From Triticum aestivum (lineage: Eukaryota; Streptophyta; Magnoliopsida; Poales; Poaceae), in the NCBI RefSeq assembly GCF_018294505.1, contig NC_057804.1, positions 248,419,099 through 248,483,098 of the forward strand: a stretch of 64,000 nt of DNA, in the 5' to 3' direction. A model generated the notes under the pieces. It was not told the origin of the DNA. It was given only the letters and a program-made list of their open reading frames with translations, and did no database searches. The translations under genes and the position numbers were made by a program. Position 1 is the first letter of the stretch, and every line of letters starts with the position of its first letter. This document shows positions 1 through 11,565 of this stretch, piece by piece.

Positions 1-378
1 CTCTACCGGGATGGAGCCACCTGTCCTTTCAGCCCCCTCATCAGAATCACTTGCGGGTACTCATCGAGCTGACCCGACTTTAGCCACCATCTGTATAGTA
101 TGTATGTATGTATAGTATATACCCGTGATCACCTCCCGAGTGATCACGGCCCAATAGTATAGCAAGGCAGACTGACAAGGATGTAGGGCCAATAATGATA
201 AACTAGCATACTATACTAAGCATCTAGGATTGCGGGTAAGGTATCAATGACTATAGCAACAATGACAGGCTATGCATCAGAATAGGATTAACGGAAAGCA
301 GTAACATGCTACACTACTCTAATGCAAGCAGTATAGAATAGAATAGGCGATATATGGTGATCAAGTGGGGGGGCTTGC

Positions 379-453
379 CTGGTTGCTCTGGCAAGAGAGA
401 GGGGTCGTCGGTGACGTAGTCGTACTCGGTGGCATCAGCGTCGGTCTCGTAGT
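379..453 (-). CDS. Candidate internal exon inside the element 1 3' LTR
   Basis: On the minus strand a pyrimidine-rich tract ends in GGTAG and is followed by 75 nt with an open, acidic reading frame (Asp/Glu/Tyr rich, with a DYVTDDPSLL stretch). It ends CAACCAG before GCAAGC, the consensus of a GC-type splice donor. The same arrangement occurs at 8298-8372 and, diverged, at 41621-41692 and 50677-50749. Splicing is inferred from sequence only. Confidence 0.35.
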
Positions 454-2190
454 CTACCGGAGATAAGAGGGGGAAGAAACAATGAATACAATGCAAACAT
501 AAACACGACGATGCATGACGTGACAATGAGCGGTGCTAGGTGTGCCCTAACGTGGTATGAGGTGGTACCGGTTAAGGGGGAAAACATCCGGGAAAGTATT
601 CCCAGTGTTTCACGTTTTCGGGCAGAGGAGCCGGAGGGGGAAAGTTGCGAGTTCGATAGGTTAGGGGTGTGTGGCGGACGAACGGACTGCGTATCCGGAT
701 TCGTCTCGTCGTTCTGAGCAACTTTCATGTACAAAGTTTTTCCATCCGAGTTACGGTTTATTTTATATTAATTTTAGAAGATTTAAATCAATTTTAGGAT
801 TTATTTAATTATTTAAATCAACATTATCCAGAACAGTGTTTGCTGACGTCAGCATGATGACAGCACGAGGTCAGCAGTTGACCTAGTCAACCTGACAGGT
901 GGGTCCCATTCGTCATTGACACATTTAATTAACAGGTTAATTAAACAGGGTCAATTAGTTTAATTAGTGGTTAGGTTAATCTAATCAGGATTAAATAGTT
1001 TAATTAATTCTTTAATTAATTAATTAAGTTTAGTTAAGTCAATTAATTAATTAATTAATTATTAATTTTATTTATTTATTTAATTAATTAATTTTTTGTT
1101 AAAACGTTCTGGGCACGGGGCCCATCTGTCATAGGCCCCAGGGGCCAATCGGGCAAACGGGCGTGCGGGCGCACAAGTGTGGTGCCCGTGCCCGAGTCCA
1201 ACCACGGGCGCGACCGCGGAGTGGCCGGCCGGCCGGTGCTGCGCCCTGCAGCGGCGAGCTGAGGCGGTGGCCGGACGTGGCAGGACGGCGCATGTGCGCG
1301 CCGAACGGCGGGGAGAGCGGCCGCGGGGGTGGGCGCGGCCTGGCGCCGGCGCGGGCGCCGGAGGTGGAGCAAGGGCGACTCGGGGGGGCGACGGCAGAGG
1401 GGCGGGCGCTGGGGCGCGTAGGGAGGCGGCGGTGGCCGGAGCGCGCGACAAGGCGAGGTCAGAGGCGAGCGGGCGCGGCAGCAGCGCAGCAGCAGGCGAT
1501 GCGCCATCGGTGATGGTCGAGCGCGGCCCGCAGGAGGCCGCGGCGGCGCGGCACGTGTGTGCGCGGGTGGCGACCGGAGCATGACCGGCGCAGGGAAGGG
1601 GGCAGTAGGTGCGGGCGACTGAGCGCGTGTGCGGCGGAGCGGGGCAGAGGAGGAGGAGCAGCGCTCACGGTGGGGTTGTAGGGGTTCGAGGGCAGCGTGC
1701 TCGTGGAGGAAGGCGAGGACGCGACGTGGAGCGGCTCCGACGACGGCGGGGAAGAACCGGGCGGCGTCGGGGTTCGGCGACGAGGGCGGAGGCGCCATGG
1801 TGCGCGACGGCAGCGGGGGGGTGTCGAGCGGCGTCGGGGCGCCTGTTCCCCCGATCCAGATCGGGAGGGAGCGAGGGGGGCGAGCGGGGTGGGGCGAGTG
1901 GGGGTCTCGTCCCCGATCCAGATTGGATCGGGAGGGGGGAACGGCGTGGGGGGGGGAAGTGCGGGTGGTTGGGTTAGGGTTTGACCAGGGGTGGGGGGTT
2001 ATGGGGGGGAGTGGGGTGGCCGGCTGGGCCTTTGTCCAGTTGGGCCGGTGGTCAAATGGGCCGGCCAGTTGGGTCGGCTGGCCCGGGGGGGGGGGTTCTT
2101 TTCCTTTTCCTTTTTTTTTGTTTGTTTGTTTTCTATTTTCTTTTATTCTTTCTTTCTTTTTTGTTTAAATCATTTTAAATCATTTAGCCA

Positions 2191-2197
2191 TTTTATA
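2191..2197 (-). promoter_or_regulatory. TATA box of the element 1 3' LTR
   Basis: TATAAAA on the minus strand lies about 210 nt inside the LTR start, at the boundary between the AT-rich U3 and the A-rich then GC-rich region. Its position suggests a short U3 and an unusually long R/U5 of more than 3 kb. The homologous box in the other LTR is at 10085-10091. Confidence 0.5.
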
Positions 2198-2407
2198 AAA
2201 AGGTGTTTGTTGCCCCATAATTACTTTTGTAATATTTGGCGTCCACCAAACATTTTTGTTTCAATTTTGAAAACTTTTATTGTTTTGACTTTAATTCAAA
2301 TTTGAATTTGGTTTGGTTTCGAGCTAACACGAGATTATCAACAATAAATCGAGGTACGTGGCACCATTACCAGAGGGTTAATGTAGCTTGATTACCCGGG
2401 CGTCACA

Positions 2408-2425
2408 ATTCTCCTCCACTATAAG
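2408..2425 (-). other. Polypurine tract of element 1
   Basis: The minus strand reads a purine-rich GTGGAGGAGAAT directly before the 3' LTR. A small palindrome CTCGGGACGAG lies a few bases upstream and is shared with the same position of element 2 (48482-48492). Confidence 0.7.
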
Positions 2426-5400
2426 AAATCTCGTCCCGAGATTTAGGAGGGAGTAAGAGGGAGGGATTGGGTTACGAAAAGTCTAACGGATCTTCTCGGT
2501 CTTGGTTGCTCTTCTCGAACAGGTCGATCCATAGCGTCGATGTCTTCATTCCTATGCATCAATGCATCATGATGAAGTTGTCGTCCTTTCTTCGGGAACT
2601 CCATCGTACTTACAAAAGGGTAAGAAGGGAAAACTCTATATGGATGGATTCTAACAAGATCGAGCATCAGACGGTTAACTCAGGGAAGAAGTGTAAGTAT
2701 CTCTCGAATTGAAACTTAAGAAGATATCGAGAGCAAAGTAAGAAGGTACCATGAGAAGTTTCAAACGGATAGGCAATCGTTCGATGCCTAATCAGAAGGT
2801 GAAAGGGTTTCAGGGCAACGAGAATAGGTATTGCGCCACATACCAGAATAGATCACTAGACAAGTGGTCCGTGAATTACATACGAAGTCAAGTGCGAGGA
2901 ACAACCTTGGGAATAGGTGGTGTACAGGAGTGTCAGGTTTCGATCCTGTGAAACTGTGGGTTATGGGCCCACCATGTGGTTCTTTTTTTTTAATAGGAGC
3001 AGTGACATCTTGCACGGTCATGATAGCAAGGCATGTCAGGGAGTACCATGTCAGCTATGTCGGCAACAACGTTGGTACCAAGGGCGAGGGACGAAGAGAA
3101 CCATTTTCCTGCTCGTTGAACGAGGCGGGCCAATAGGCAAGGTTCCCGTCCATCGGTGGCTACCGAAATGTCATCAACAACAGTAACAGGGTCTTGCTGA
3201 CAGAATTGTACACCGAGGTATATACATAAGCAGGAGAATATTACTGCTTAGATCATATAGATCACAAGAAAGGTTAAACCAAATAATGGAAAGGAAATGT
3301 GTTTAAATACATATATCAGGGGTATATCCTCCCCAAGGACAAGCAGAGCATGATATCCTTGGCAGGATATAATAAAAACTCTTTAGGAAAGGGGAAAGAA
3401 ATTTCATGACATTACCCATGCAACGGTGTTTGGATAATTGAGCAGGTAACATTTAGCATTATGCTTCAAAAGTTTTTATTAAAAATCGAAGTACCACAGA
3501 CATGCTTCGAGATAGCATCGACATGGTCTTCAAGCAAAGATCGGACTTTGGATATGCAAAGGATCCATCAGGAACAACTTATAGAATAAGTCTTACAATT
3601 TCCTCGTGGAAGAATGGATAACCTTGCTGAAAAGGAATCTATAACAATAGGGCCTCCGGCCAGGTGTGCTAGGCACGACCTCACCTTACCGGGTCACATA
3701 AAGACCAATGTTATAACTCTTGAAAATATGTTCCAACCATCATATGTGACTGAGATTCAGATCTGATTGGGGACAGGATACCTCAGACTCAGGATGCCTG
3801 AGAAGAAAAGGTGCAACACAATTGACGAGGTGACATCGTAAAATCCTTAGGAAATGAACTATGGAAGCAAGTTCCGAATCATGAGTTCATCATTTAACCA
3901 AGGATAGGATGAGGAGATGGCGGATGGACTCAGCGATAATTCTTCAAGAATTTCCCAAAAGATGGATTTCCACAATTATGTGAACAAGGAGATAACATTA
4001 GTCAGATCAAATGGTATAATAATGTATGCTTGAGGAAAACATACACAATTAAACATTGGTTGAAAGGTGCACCCGAATATGGGCTGGGTTGCACGACCGA
4101 CGTCGGAAATGGTGATTCCATAATCAATAGTCTAAGAATGAATGGCCGACCATTAACTTCAAAGCAAGAGGGTTCCTAGAAGGGCAGAATCCAAACAGCA
4201 CCGCCCACTTGTTGGTACCCCGGTTGGAATCAACACGAGGACCCAAGAAAGAATGGTGATGGTGAGAAGTATCACCATACCAAGAATTCTTAAGAGGTGG
4301 TGTAATTCCCACGACATTCTTGACATAAAAGGTGGTAATATCCAAGGTAAAGAAGAACAATGCTGGGTAGCAAGGAACTCAAGGTACAACACAAAACAAG
4401 AACAAGTCTGTGTTGGAGGAAAGGTAGTAGAGTGGTCGATGATAACACTAATCATCGAGGGCAAGGATGGTATTTCTCATCATGAACTCAATTGACATCC
4501 TGGAAGAGCTCAGAATGCCGATGATGATCACGACACAATTGTTGAGAGATTTCATGAAGATGTAATCGGTCGGCGATGGCATCAAGCCAAAGGAATGATG
4601 AAGTGAAAGGTTACTGAAACCAAGGGTATGACACAAACTCAAAACAAGCTCGTAGTTCAAGGCGAAGTGTTAAGACGAGGAAGATCGACGTAAGATTAGC
4701 TCATCATCGAAAATTTTGCTCCGGGAAGAAGGACCAGGTAGCACAGTTAAATTTTTGCACGATAATGATATGGCCAATCAGGCTAGGAATGACTTGAAGG
4801 GTTATTAAACTCGTAAGCAATGAAAATTGTTTAGGGTTATTGAATCAGAGTGCGGACTCGATTCACTATTCGGTGTTCTCGGTTGACGACAACCCAGAAC
4901 CTAGGAATAATTGGATCCGGTGAGTGTTAATAGTTGATGAAGAACCCCTAAGAAGTTATGATGTCCCATGATATTCCCGAGATACCAGGGTGTAATACTC
5001 GATGGTAGATCAAAGTAAAGGTTGGACTGGTGTATTGGTCCTCACAAGACAAGTGCTTAAACTTGCCCGAGAAATGGGATCAAAGAGAAAATATGGTCGA
5101 AACCACGATTGCATAGGATCAGTTCATAGATACCAGATGATATTATATCAACGAAATAGTTATTATTACAAGAAGCTTCTATGGTAGGATCTACGTCGTG
5201 TCCATGGGCATGAACACAAAGTTCAAGGTCGACTCCCACTTCTTCAATGTATAACCTTCCATTCACCTCTCACTTTTGAAGAAGTTGTAGTGTTGAGATT
5301 TTATCTAGCAAAACACCAGAAGAGTATGAATCGTGAAAACCTTCGGGTTCACACGGTTTAGAGAGGGCATATGTTCATCCCACAGGGGCTTCTTAGAAAC

Positions 5401-6545
5401 ATATACCACAATCTTTAGGAGTAATTAACTCAAACTCGATGGCAGAGCTTGGTTGAGAAAAGCAGAGGATACAATTTACCAAAGGCATTATGTATTTGAG
5501 GAAAGGCTCACAAGGTTATTGAATATGAAGGGCGTTGTCAGATAAATCCAACAAAGGATCTGGTGGTCCATAAGGGATCTGGTGTGAGCATCGGTACTCA
5601 ACTAGAGGAAGCAGAATATAGAAACAACTGACTAACTCAATTGTCAAATGCAAAGGAATTATGATTTCCAAATCAAGGGATCAGAAGCAATGCTCTGATT
5701 AGGGGTGGATAAGTTGAATAGCCGTAGGGTACAATCAAAGACAATTGGATTGGTCGAGAACCAATTCCAGTAAAAAGAATGGCAGCTCAGCCGGAAAAGT
5801 AATTTATAAGGATCAATGATGATTGCGTGTATTCGCAAACATATTGAGTCAACAGACTCAAAATGGTAATGACAAGGAATGTCAATATGACTACGAGACT
5901 TATGGGATTATCCATAATGCAAGCAAGCAAGAATTTCAAGAGCCAAAGGCCCCAAAGGATTTTCGGAAGATCGAATATTATTTTGAAGACTTTTGTGAAA
6001 CACATGAACAACTGGGGATGAGCGGATACTCGACAAGTGCGAGGATTTATTCGAAGGGGTATTCATGTGGCAAAGAACTGCTAGTCAGTAGGCACAAAGT
6101 ACTCTCGAAACAATAGAGAAAACTCCGGGGTATCTTGTAATAACAAGATCAATGGGGGATGATCGTAAGAATGGCAAGTGTAAGTAGTTATCCATACGGA
6201 TTTATCGGTGGTCAGGAATAGCCAAAGCGATGGGCACAAGTCTCGAGAGAACATCAGAAAGTATCTTCGGAATCTTCCGATGTAGCAGGCGATCATCTGA
6301 AGTAAGGGGCTCTCCGGGAGAAAGTACTTGCGAGAACCTAAAGTTAGTTTTTTTTTGCAAAATCGTTTAACCCGAATAGAAGAGAGTTCAGAATCCCAGA
6401 GTATAGGTCGAGGAATAAAAGATCCTACTACCACCCGATGGCGACGTGGGCCCATGGGCCACACAGCCATGTTGGTAAAAGTTTTTCAACGACGAGACTC
6501 GACTTCGGCCAAGGAGTTGGAAAGGGGAATTCCTATAGGCAGTCG
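2426..6545 (-). other. Non-coding internal domain of element 1
   Basis: About 4.1 kb between polypurine tract and primer-binding site. The longest open frames are about 130 codons or less on either strand and none carries a gag, protease, reverse transcriptase, RNase H or integrase motif. The roughly 200 nt next to the primer-binding site (about 6360-6545, minus) closely resembles the leader of element 2 (43665-43870), consistent with a packaging or leader function kept for mobilisation in trans. The rest shows nothing I recognise. Confidence 0.7.
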
Positions 6546-6557
6546 GCTCTGATACCA
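6546..6557 (-). other. Primer-binding site (tRNA-Met type) of element 1
   Basis: The minus strand reads TGGTATCAGAGC three bases after the LTR end, the common plant retrotransposon primer-binding site for initiator tRNA-Met. Element 2 has the identical 12-mer at 43667-43678. Confidence 0.9.
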
Positions 6558-6858
6558 ACTTGTGACGCCCCCGATTCAATCGTACACTAATCATGCACGC
6601 AAATGTGTACGATCAAGATCAGGGACTCACGGGAAGATATCACAACGCAACTCTACAAATAAAATAAGTCATACAAGCACCACAATACAAGCCAGGGGCC
6701 TCGAGGGCTCGAATACAAGTGCTCGATCATAGACGAGTCAACGGAAGCAACAATATCTGAGTATAGACATAAGTTAAACAAGTTTGCCTTAAGAAGGCTA
6801 GCACAAACTGGGATACAGATCGAAAGAGGCGCAGGCCTCCTGCCTGGGATCCTCCTAA

Positions 6859-6959
6859 CTACTCTTGGTCGTCGTCAGCGGCCTGCACGTAGTAGTAGGC
6901 ACCTCCGGTGTAGTAGGAGTCGTCGCCGACGGTGGCGTCTGGCTCCAGGGCTCCAGCAT
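6859..6959 (-). CDS. Candidate terminal exon inside the element 1 5' LTR
   Basis: On the minus strand a long pyrimidine tract ends in CAACCAG, followed by an open frame of 33 codons closed by TAG. The peptide is acidic and Tyr-rich (EPDAT near the start, GAYYYV in the middle, DDDQE at the end). The equivalent in element 2 (43275-43369 and 52327-52421) keeps the same start, EPDAT, GAYY, DDQE and stop; it is shorter by exactly six bases, consistent with two codon-sized gaps. A conserved branch-point-like TACTCAC lies upstream in both. I infer selection for coding at some time. The protein is not one I recognise. Confidence 0.4.
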
Positions 6960-8297
6960 CTGGTTGCGACAACCAGGTAGACGGGAAAGGGGAAAAGAGG
7001 GAGAAAAGCAACCGTGAGTACTCATCCAAAGTACTCGCAAGCAAGGAGCTACACTACATATGCATGGGTATATGTGTAAGGAGGCCATATCGGTGGACTG
7101 AACTGCAGAATGCCAGAATAAGAGGGGGATATCTAGTCCTATCGTAGACTACGCTTCTGGCAGCCTCCGTCTTGCAGCATGTACAAGAGAGTAGATTGAA
7201 GTCCTCCAAGTAGCATCTTCAAGTAGCATCGCATAGCATAATCCTACCCGGCGATCCCCTCCTCATCGCCCTGCGGAAAAGCGATCACCGGGTTGTCTGT
7301 GGAACATGGAAGGGTGTGTTTTATTAAGTATCCGGTTCTAGTTGTCATAAGGTCAAGGTACAACTCCAAGTCGTCCTGTTACCGAAGATCACGGCTATTC
7401 GAATAGATTAACTTCCCTGCAGGGGTGCACCAACTTACCCAACACGCTTGATCCCATTTGGCCGGACACACTTTCCTGGGTCATGCCCGGCCTCGGAAGA
7501 TCAACACATCGCAGCCCCACCTAGGCAAAACAGAGAGGCCAGCACGCTGGTCTAAACCTAAGCGCACAGGGGTCTGGGCCCATCGCCCATAGCACACCTG
7601 CACGTTGCGAGGGCGGCCGGAAGCAGACCTAGCCTAGTAGGCGTTCCAGTCCAATCCGGCGCGCGCCGCTCCGTCGCTGACGTCTGAAGTGCTTCGGCTG
7701 ATACCACGACGCCGGGATACCCATAACTACTCCCACGTAGATGGTTAGTGCGTATAGGCTCGTAGCCAACTCAGATCAAATACCAAGATCTCGTTAAGCG
7801 TGTTAAATATCCGCGAACGCCGAACAGGGCCAGGCCCACCTCTCTCCTAGGTGGTCTCAACCTGCCCTGTCGCTCCGCCACAAAGTAACAGTCGGGGGCC
7901 GTCGGGAACCCAGGCCCACCTCTACCGGGATGGAGCCACCTGTCCTTTCAGCCCCCTCATCAGAATCACTTGCGGGTACTCATCGAGCTGACCCGACTTT
8001 AGCCACCATCTGTATAGTATGTATGTATGTATAGTATATACCCGTGATCACCTCCCGAGTGATCACGGCCCAATAGTATAGCAAGGCAGACTGACAAGGA
8101 TGTAGGGACAATAATGATAAACTAGCATACCATACTAAGCATCTAGGATTGCGGGTAAGGTATCAATGACTATAGCAACAATGACAGGCTATGCATCAGA
8201 ATAGGATTAACGGAAAGCAGTAACATGCTACACTACTCTAATGCAAGCAGTATAGAATAGAATAGGCGATATATGGTGATCAAGGGGGGGGGCTTGC

Positions 8298-8372
8298 CTG
8301 GTTGCTCTGGCAAGAGAGAGGGGTCGTCGGTGACGTAGTCGTACTCGGTGGCATCAGCGTCGGTCTCGTAGT
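8298..8372 (-). CDS. Candidate internal exon inside the element 1 5' LTR
   Basis: Second copy of the 75 nt exon described at 379-453: polypyrimidine tract plus GGTAG acceptor, open acidic frame, then CAACCAG before a GCAAGC donor. If spliced to 6959-6859 the frame is kept (phase 1 at the junction). No transcript evidence is available here. Confidence 0.35.
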
Positions 8373-8924
8373 CTACCGGAGATAAGAGGGGGAAGAAACA
8401 ATGAATACAATGCAAACATAAACACGATGATGCATGACGTGACAATGAGCGGTGCTAGGTGTGCCCTAACGTGGTATGAGGTGGTACCGGTTAAGGGGGA
8501 AAACATCCGGGAAAGTATTCCCAGTGTTTCGCGTTTTCGGGCAGAGGAGCCGGAGGGGGAAAGTTGCGAGTTCGATAGGTTAGGGGTGTGTGGCGGACGA
8601 ACGGACTACGTATCCGGATTCGTCTCGTCGTTCTGAGCAACTTTCATGTACAAAGTTTTTCCATCCGAGTTACGGTTTATTTTATATTAATTTTAGAAGA
8701 TTTAAATCAATTTTAGGATTTATTTAATTATTTAAATCAACATTATCCAGAACAGTGTTTGCTGACGTCAGCATGATGACAGCACGAGGTCAGCAGTTGA
8801 CCTAGTCAACCTGACAGGTGGGTCCCATTCGTCATTGACACATTTAATTAACAGGTTAATTAAACAGGGTCAATTAGTTTAATTAGTGGTTAGGTTAATC
8901 TAATCAGGATTAAATAGTTTAATT

Positions 8925-9010
8925 AATTCTTTAATTAATTAATTAAGTTTAGTTAAGTCAATTAATTAATTAATTAATTATTATTTATTTATTTATTTAA
9001 TTAATTAATT
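8925..9010. repeat. TTAA-rich low-complexity block
   Basis: Runs of TTAA/AATT tetramers next to a GC-rich block in the element 1 LTR; the same block lies at about 1010-1095 in the other LTR and varies slightly in length between copies. Confidence 0.8.
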
Positions 9011-10084
9011 TTTGTTAAAACGTTCTGGGCACGGGGCCCATCTGTCATAGGCCCCAGGGGCCAATCGGGCAAACGGGCGTGCGGGCGCACAAGTGTGGTG
9101 CCCGTGCCCGAGTCCAACCACGGGCGCGACCGCGGAGTGGCCGGCCGGCCGGTGCTGCGCCCTGCAGCGGCGAGCTGAGGCGGTGGCCGGACGTGGCAGG
9201 ACGGCGCATGTGCGCGCCACACCGGGGGGGTGGGCGCGGCCTGGTGCCGGCGCGGGCGCCGGAGGTGGAGCAAGGGCGACTCGGGGGGGCGACGGCAGAG
9301 GGGCGGGCGCTGGGGCGCGTAGGGAGGCGGCGGTGGACGGAGCGCGCGACAAGGCGAGGTCAGAGGCGAGCGGGCGCGGCAGCAGCAGGCGATGCGCCAT
9401 CGGTGATGGTCGAGCGCGGCCCGCAGGAGGCCGCGGCGGGCGCGGCACGTGTGTGCGCGGGTGGCGACCGGAGCATGACCGGCGCAGGGAAGGGGGCAGT
9501 AGGTGCGGGCGACTGAGCGCGTGTGCGGCGGAGCGGGGCAGAGGAGGAGGAGCAGCGCTCACGGTGGGGTTGTAGGGGTTCGAGGGCAGCGTGCTCGTGG
9601 AGGAAGGCGAGGACGCGACGTGGAGCGGCTCCGGCGACGGCGGGGAAGAACCGGGCGGCGTCGGGGTTCGGCGACGAGGGCGGAGGCGCCATGGTGCGCG
9701 ACGGCAGCGGGGGGGTGTCGAGCGGCGTCGGGGCGCCTGTTCCCCCGATCCAGATCGGGAGGGAGCGAGGGGGCGAGCGGGGTGGGGCGAGTGGGGGTCT
9801 CGTCCCCGATCCAGATTGGATCGGGAGGGGGGAACGGCGTGGGGGGGGGGAAGTGCGGGTGGTTGGGTTAGGGTTTGACCAGGGGTGGGGGGTTATGGGG
9901 GGGAGTGGGGTGGCCGGCTGGGCCTTTGTCCAGTTGGGCCGGTGGTCGAATGGGCCGGCCAGTTGGGTCGGCTGGCCCGGGAGGGGGGGGTTCTTTTCCT
10001 TTTCCTTTTTTTTGTTTGTTTGTTTTCTGTTTTCTTTTATTATTTCTTTCTTTTTTGTTTAAATCATTTTAAATCATTTAGCCA

Positions 10085-10091
10085 TTTTATA
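10085..10091 (-). promoter_or_regulatory. TATA box of the element 1 5' LTR
   Basis: TATAAAA on the minus strand about 210 nt into the LTR. It would direct transcription through the GC-rich block and the candidate LTR exons towards the internal domain. Confidence 0.5.
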
Positions 10092-10301
10092 AAAAGGTGT
10101 TTGTTGCCCCATAATTACTTTTGTAATATTTGGCGTCCACCGAACATTTTTGTTTCAATTTTGAAAACTTTTATTGTTTTGACTTTAATTCAAATTTGAA
10201 TTTGGTTTGGTTTCGAGCTAACACGAGATTATCAACAATAAATCGAGGTACGTGGCACCATTACCAGAGGGTTAATGTAGCTTGATTACCCGGGCGTCAC
10301 A

Positions 10302-10826
10302 CCGTTCCTTTGTTTCTCTTCTCGCTCTTATTTGCGTATGTTAGCCACCATATATGCTTAGTCGCTGCTGCAACCTCACCACTTTACCCCTTCCTTACCC
10401 ATTAAGCTTTGCTAGTCTTGCTACCCATGGTAATGGGATTGCTGAGTCCTCGTGGCTCACAGATTACTACAACAACAGTTGCAGGTACAGGTTATGTGAT
10501 GACCATGACGCGAGAGCGATGCTTGCTTGCGTTGAGTTCTTCTTCTACTTCTTCGACCAGGGGATATGTTCCAGGTCGGCAGCCTGGGCTAGCAGGGTGG
10601 ATGTCGTTTGAGTTTCTGTTTGTGTCTCATCCGTTGTCGGATGGTGCTCTTATGTAAGCTAATGTTGTATCCGTTGCGACATTTGTATGCCTTTTGTATG
10701 TATCCCCATCTATTTTGTAATGTTGATGTAATGATATCCACCTTGCAAAAGCGTTTCAATATGCGGGTCTATCCTTGGTGGGACCTTCGAGTTCCTTTTG
10801 GATAGGGTCGCATATTGGGCGTGACA
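10302..10826 (+). repeat. LTR end of element G (rest removed or outside window)
   Basis: The segment ends in GGGCGTGACA, a gypsy-type LTR terminus, at the junction with element C. Element 1 abuts its left side, so element 1 probably inserted into G. The T/G-rich sequence with repeated TTGTA / TGTAATG near 10690-10735 resembles a plant polyadenylation region, which suggests + orientation and a U5 end. A pyrimidine tract ending in CGACCAG (about 10540-10560) followed by a short open frame resembles the LTR exon arrangement in elements 1 and 2, but this is weak. Confidence 0.55.
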
Positions 10827-10836
10827 CCAGCTCTGC

Positions 10837-11565
10837 CTACGCTGCGCCGAGGGCGGCTGCGGAGGATTCCGCACCACGTGTCACTTCAGCCAGTTTGGCC
10901 CTGAGGGCCGCGGTCCTACCCTCAGCTTCGGCCCTGATCAGCTCCAACCTTGCTTCGTATTCACGCTTGAGGGCCGAGCGAGCTTCCGCCATGCGGCGGT
11001 CGACCTCTTCCTGGACTTGGGCTTCGCGTGCGGCGATGTCATCCGCCTGGGTCACCAGGCGCTCCCTCGCCTCCAACCGCTCGAGGTCAAGGTTGCGCTC
11101 AGTGGCCTCCAGCGTCAGCGCCTCCTCGCGCTTCAAGAGCTCCGCCTGGTCGACGGAAGCCTCCTTCAGCGACACAAGGGCCGCCTGGCGCAGTTCCACT
11201 TGCTGCTCCAGAGAGTTTCTCCAGGCTTGCAGCTCCCACGCGCGCTCCTCCACGTCCTTGCACCGTCGGTCTGCTTCCTGAGCCTCCTCGATGGCTTGGG
11301 AGCAGGCCTCTCTTGAGGCCGCCAGAGATGCTTCAGCCTTCCCGTTGTCAAGGTCATGCTGGTGACGCGCGAGGGCGACGGCTACCTTTAGCTTGCGCCT
11401 CTCCTCGGCGAGGTGCAAGCCTTCGGCCTCAAGGCACGCATCCTCGCCAGCAAGCTCCGCCCCGATCCGGCTCACCGCATCCGCCGCCCCCTGAAGGAAC
11501 TCCTGACGAAGGGCGCGACGCTCCCAAGCGCGCATGCGCACATCTTCCGCGTCACCCTCTGCCAC
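10837..11565 (-). CDS. Antisense ORF of element C: coiled-coil exon
   Basis: An open frame of about 240 codons, rich in Ala, Glu, Arg and Leu with long heptad-like stretches and almost no Pro or Gly in the core, predicts an extended coiled coil. It is likely the 3' part of the spliced antisense gene that starts at 13523. A CAG acceptor-like site lies near 11560, so the first few residues may not be a true start. It ends at TAG ten bases from the G insertion junction. Function is unknown; such coiled-coil tails commonly accompany the plant gypsy-type transposase-like domain. Confidence 0.6.
   Translation of the reverse strand: MAEGDAEDVRMRAWERRALRQEFLQGAADAVSRIGAELAGEDACLEAEGLHLAEERRKLKVAVALARHQHDLDNGKAEASLAASREACSQAIEEAQEADRRCKDVEERAWELQAWRNSLEQQVELRQAALVSLKEASVDQAELLKREEALTLEATERNLDLERLEARERLVTQADDIAAREAQVQEEVDRRMAEARSALKREYEARLELIRAEAEGRTAALRAKLAEVTRGAESSAAALGAA

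Larger units (their letters stand above)
1..2407 (-). repeat. 3' LTR of element 1, truncated by the window edge
   Basis: This copy matches 7920-10301 almost base for base, with a few substitutions and short indels (for example near 1300-1330 against 9215-9230). It ends with GGGCGTCACA at 2407. It contains an AT-rich TTAA-repeat block (about 1010-1095), then a very GC-rich block (about 1100-1980), then an AT-rich U3. ORFs in the GC-rich block look like composition artefacts. Confidence 0.9.
1..10301 (-). mobile_element. Element 1: non-autonomous Ty3/gypsy-type LTR retrotransposon (left end beyond window)
   Basis: Two long direct repeats (1-2407 and 6561-10301) flank a 4.15 kb internal region. 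The complete LTR begins and ends with the inverted pair TGTGACGCCC / GGGCGTCACA. On the minus strand a primer-binding site complementary to initiator tRNA-Met (6546-6557) follows the 5' LTR, and a purine-rich tract (2408-2425) precedes the 3' LTR, which fixes the minus orientation. No reverse transcriptase, integrase or gag motif is visible inside. The leader, the polypurine-tract region and the LTR U5 end are clearly similar to element 2 (39562-52716), so I infer a non-autonomous partner mobilised by that family. The left TSD is outside the window. Confidence 0.85.
6561..10301 (-). repeat. 5' LTR of element 1 (complete, 3741 bp)
   Basis: It is bounded by TGTGACGCCC and GGGCGTCACA. On the minus strand the layout is: short AT-rich U3, TATA box (10085-10091), GC-rich block (about 9010-9870), TTAA-repeat block (about 8925-9010), candidate exon (8298-8372), candidate terminal exon (6959-6859) and a U5 end similar to element 2. 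Near identity with the partial copy at 1-2407 implies a fairly recent insertion. Confidence 0.92.

Noticed and set aside
1080..2170. Long overlapping ORFs on both strands in the GC-rich LTR block of element 1 (up to 236 codons), repeated at 9001-10062
   Set aside because: Ala/Pro/Arg/Gly composition on both strands at once follows from high GC and few stops. Indels between the two LTR copies break the frames.
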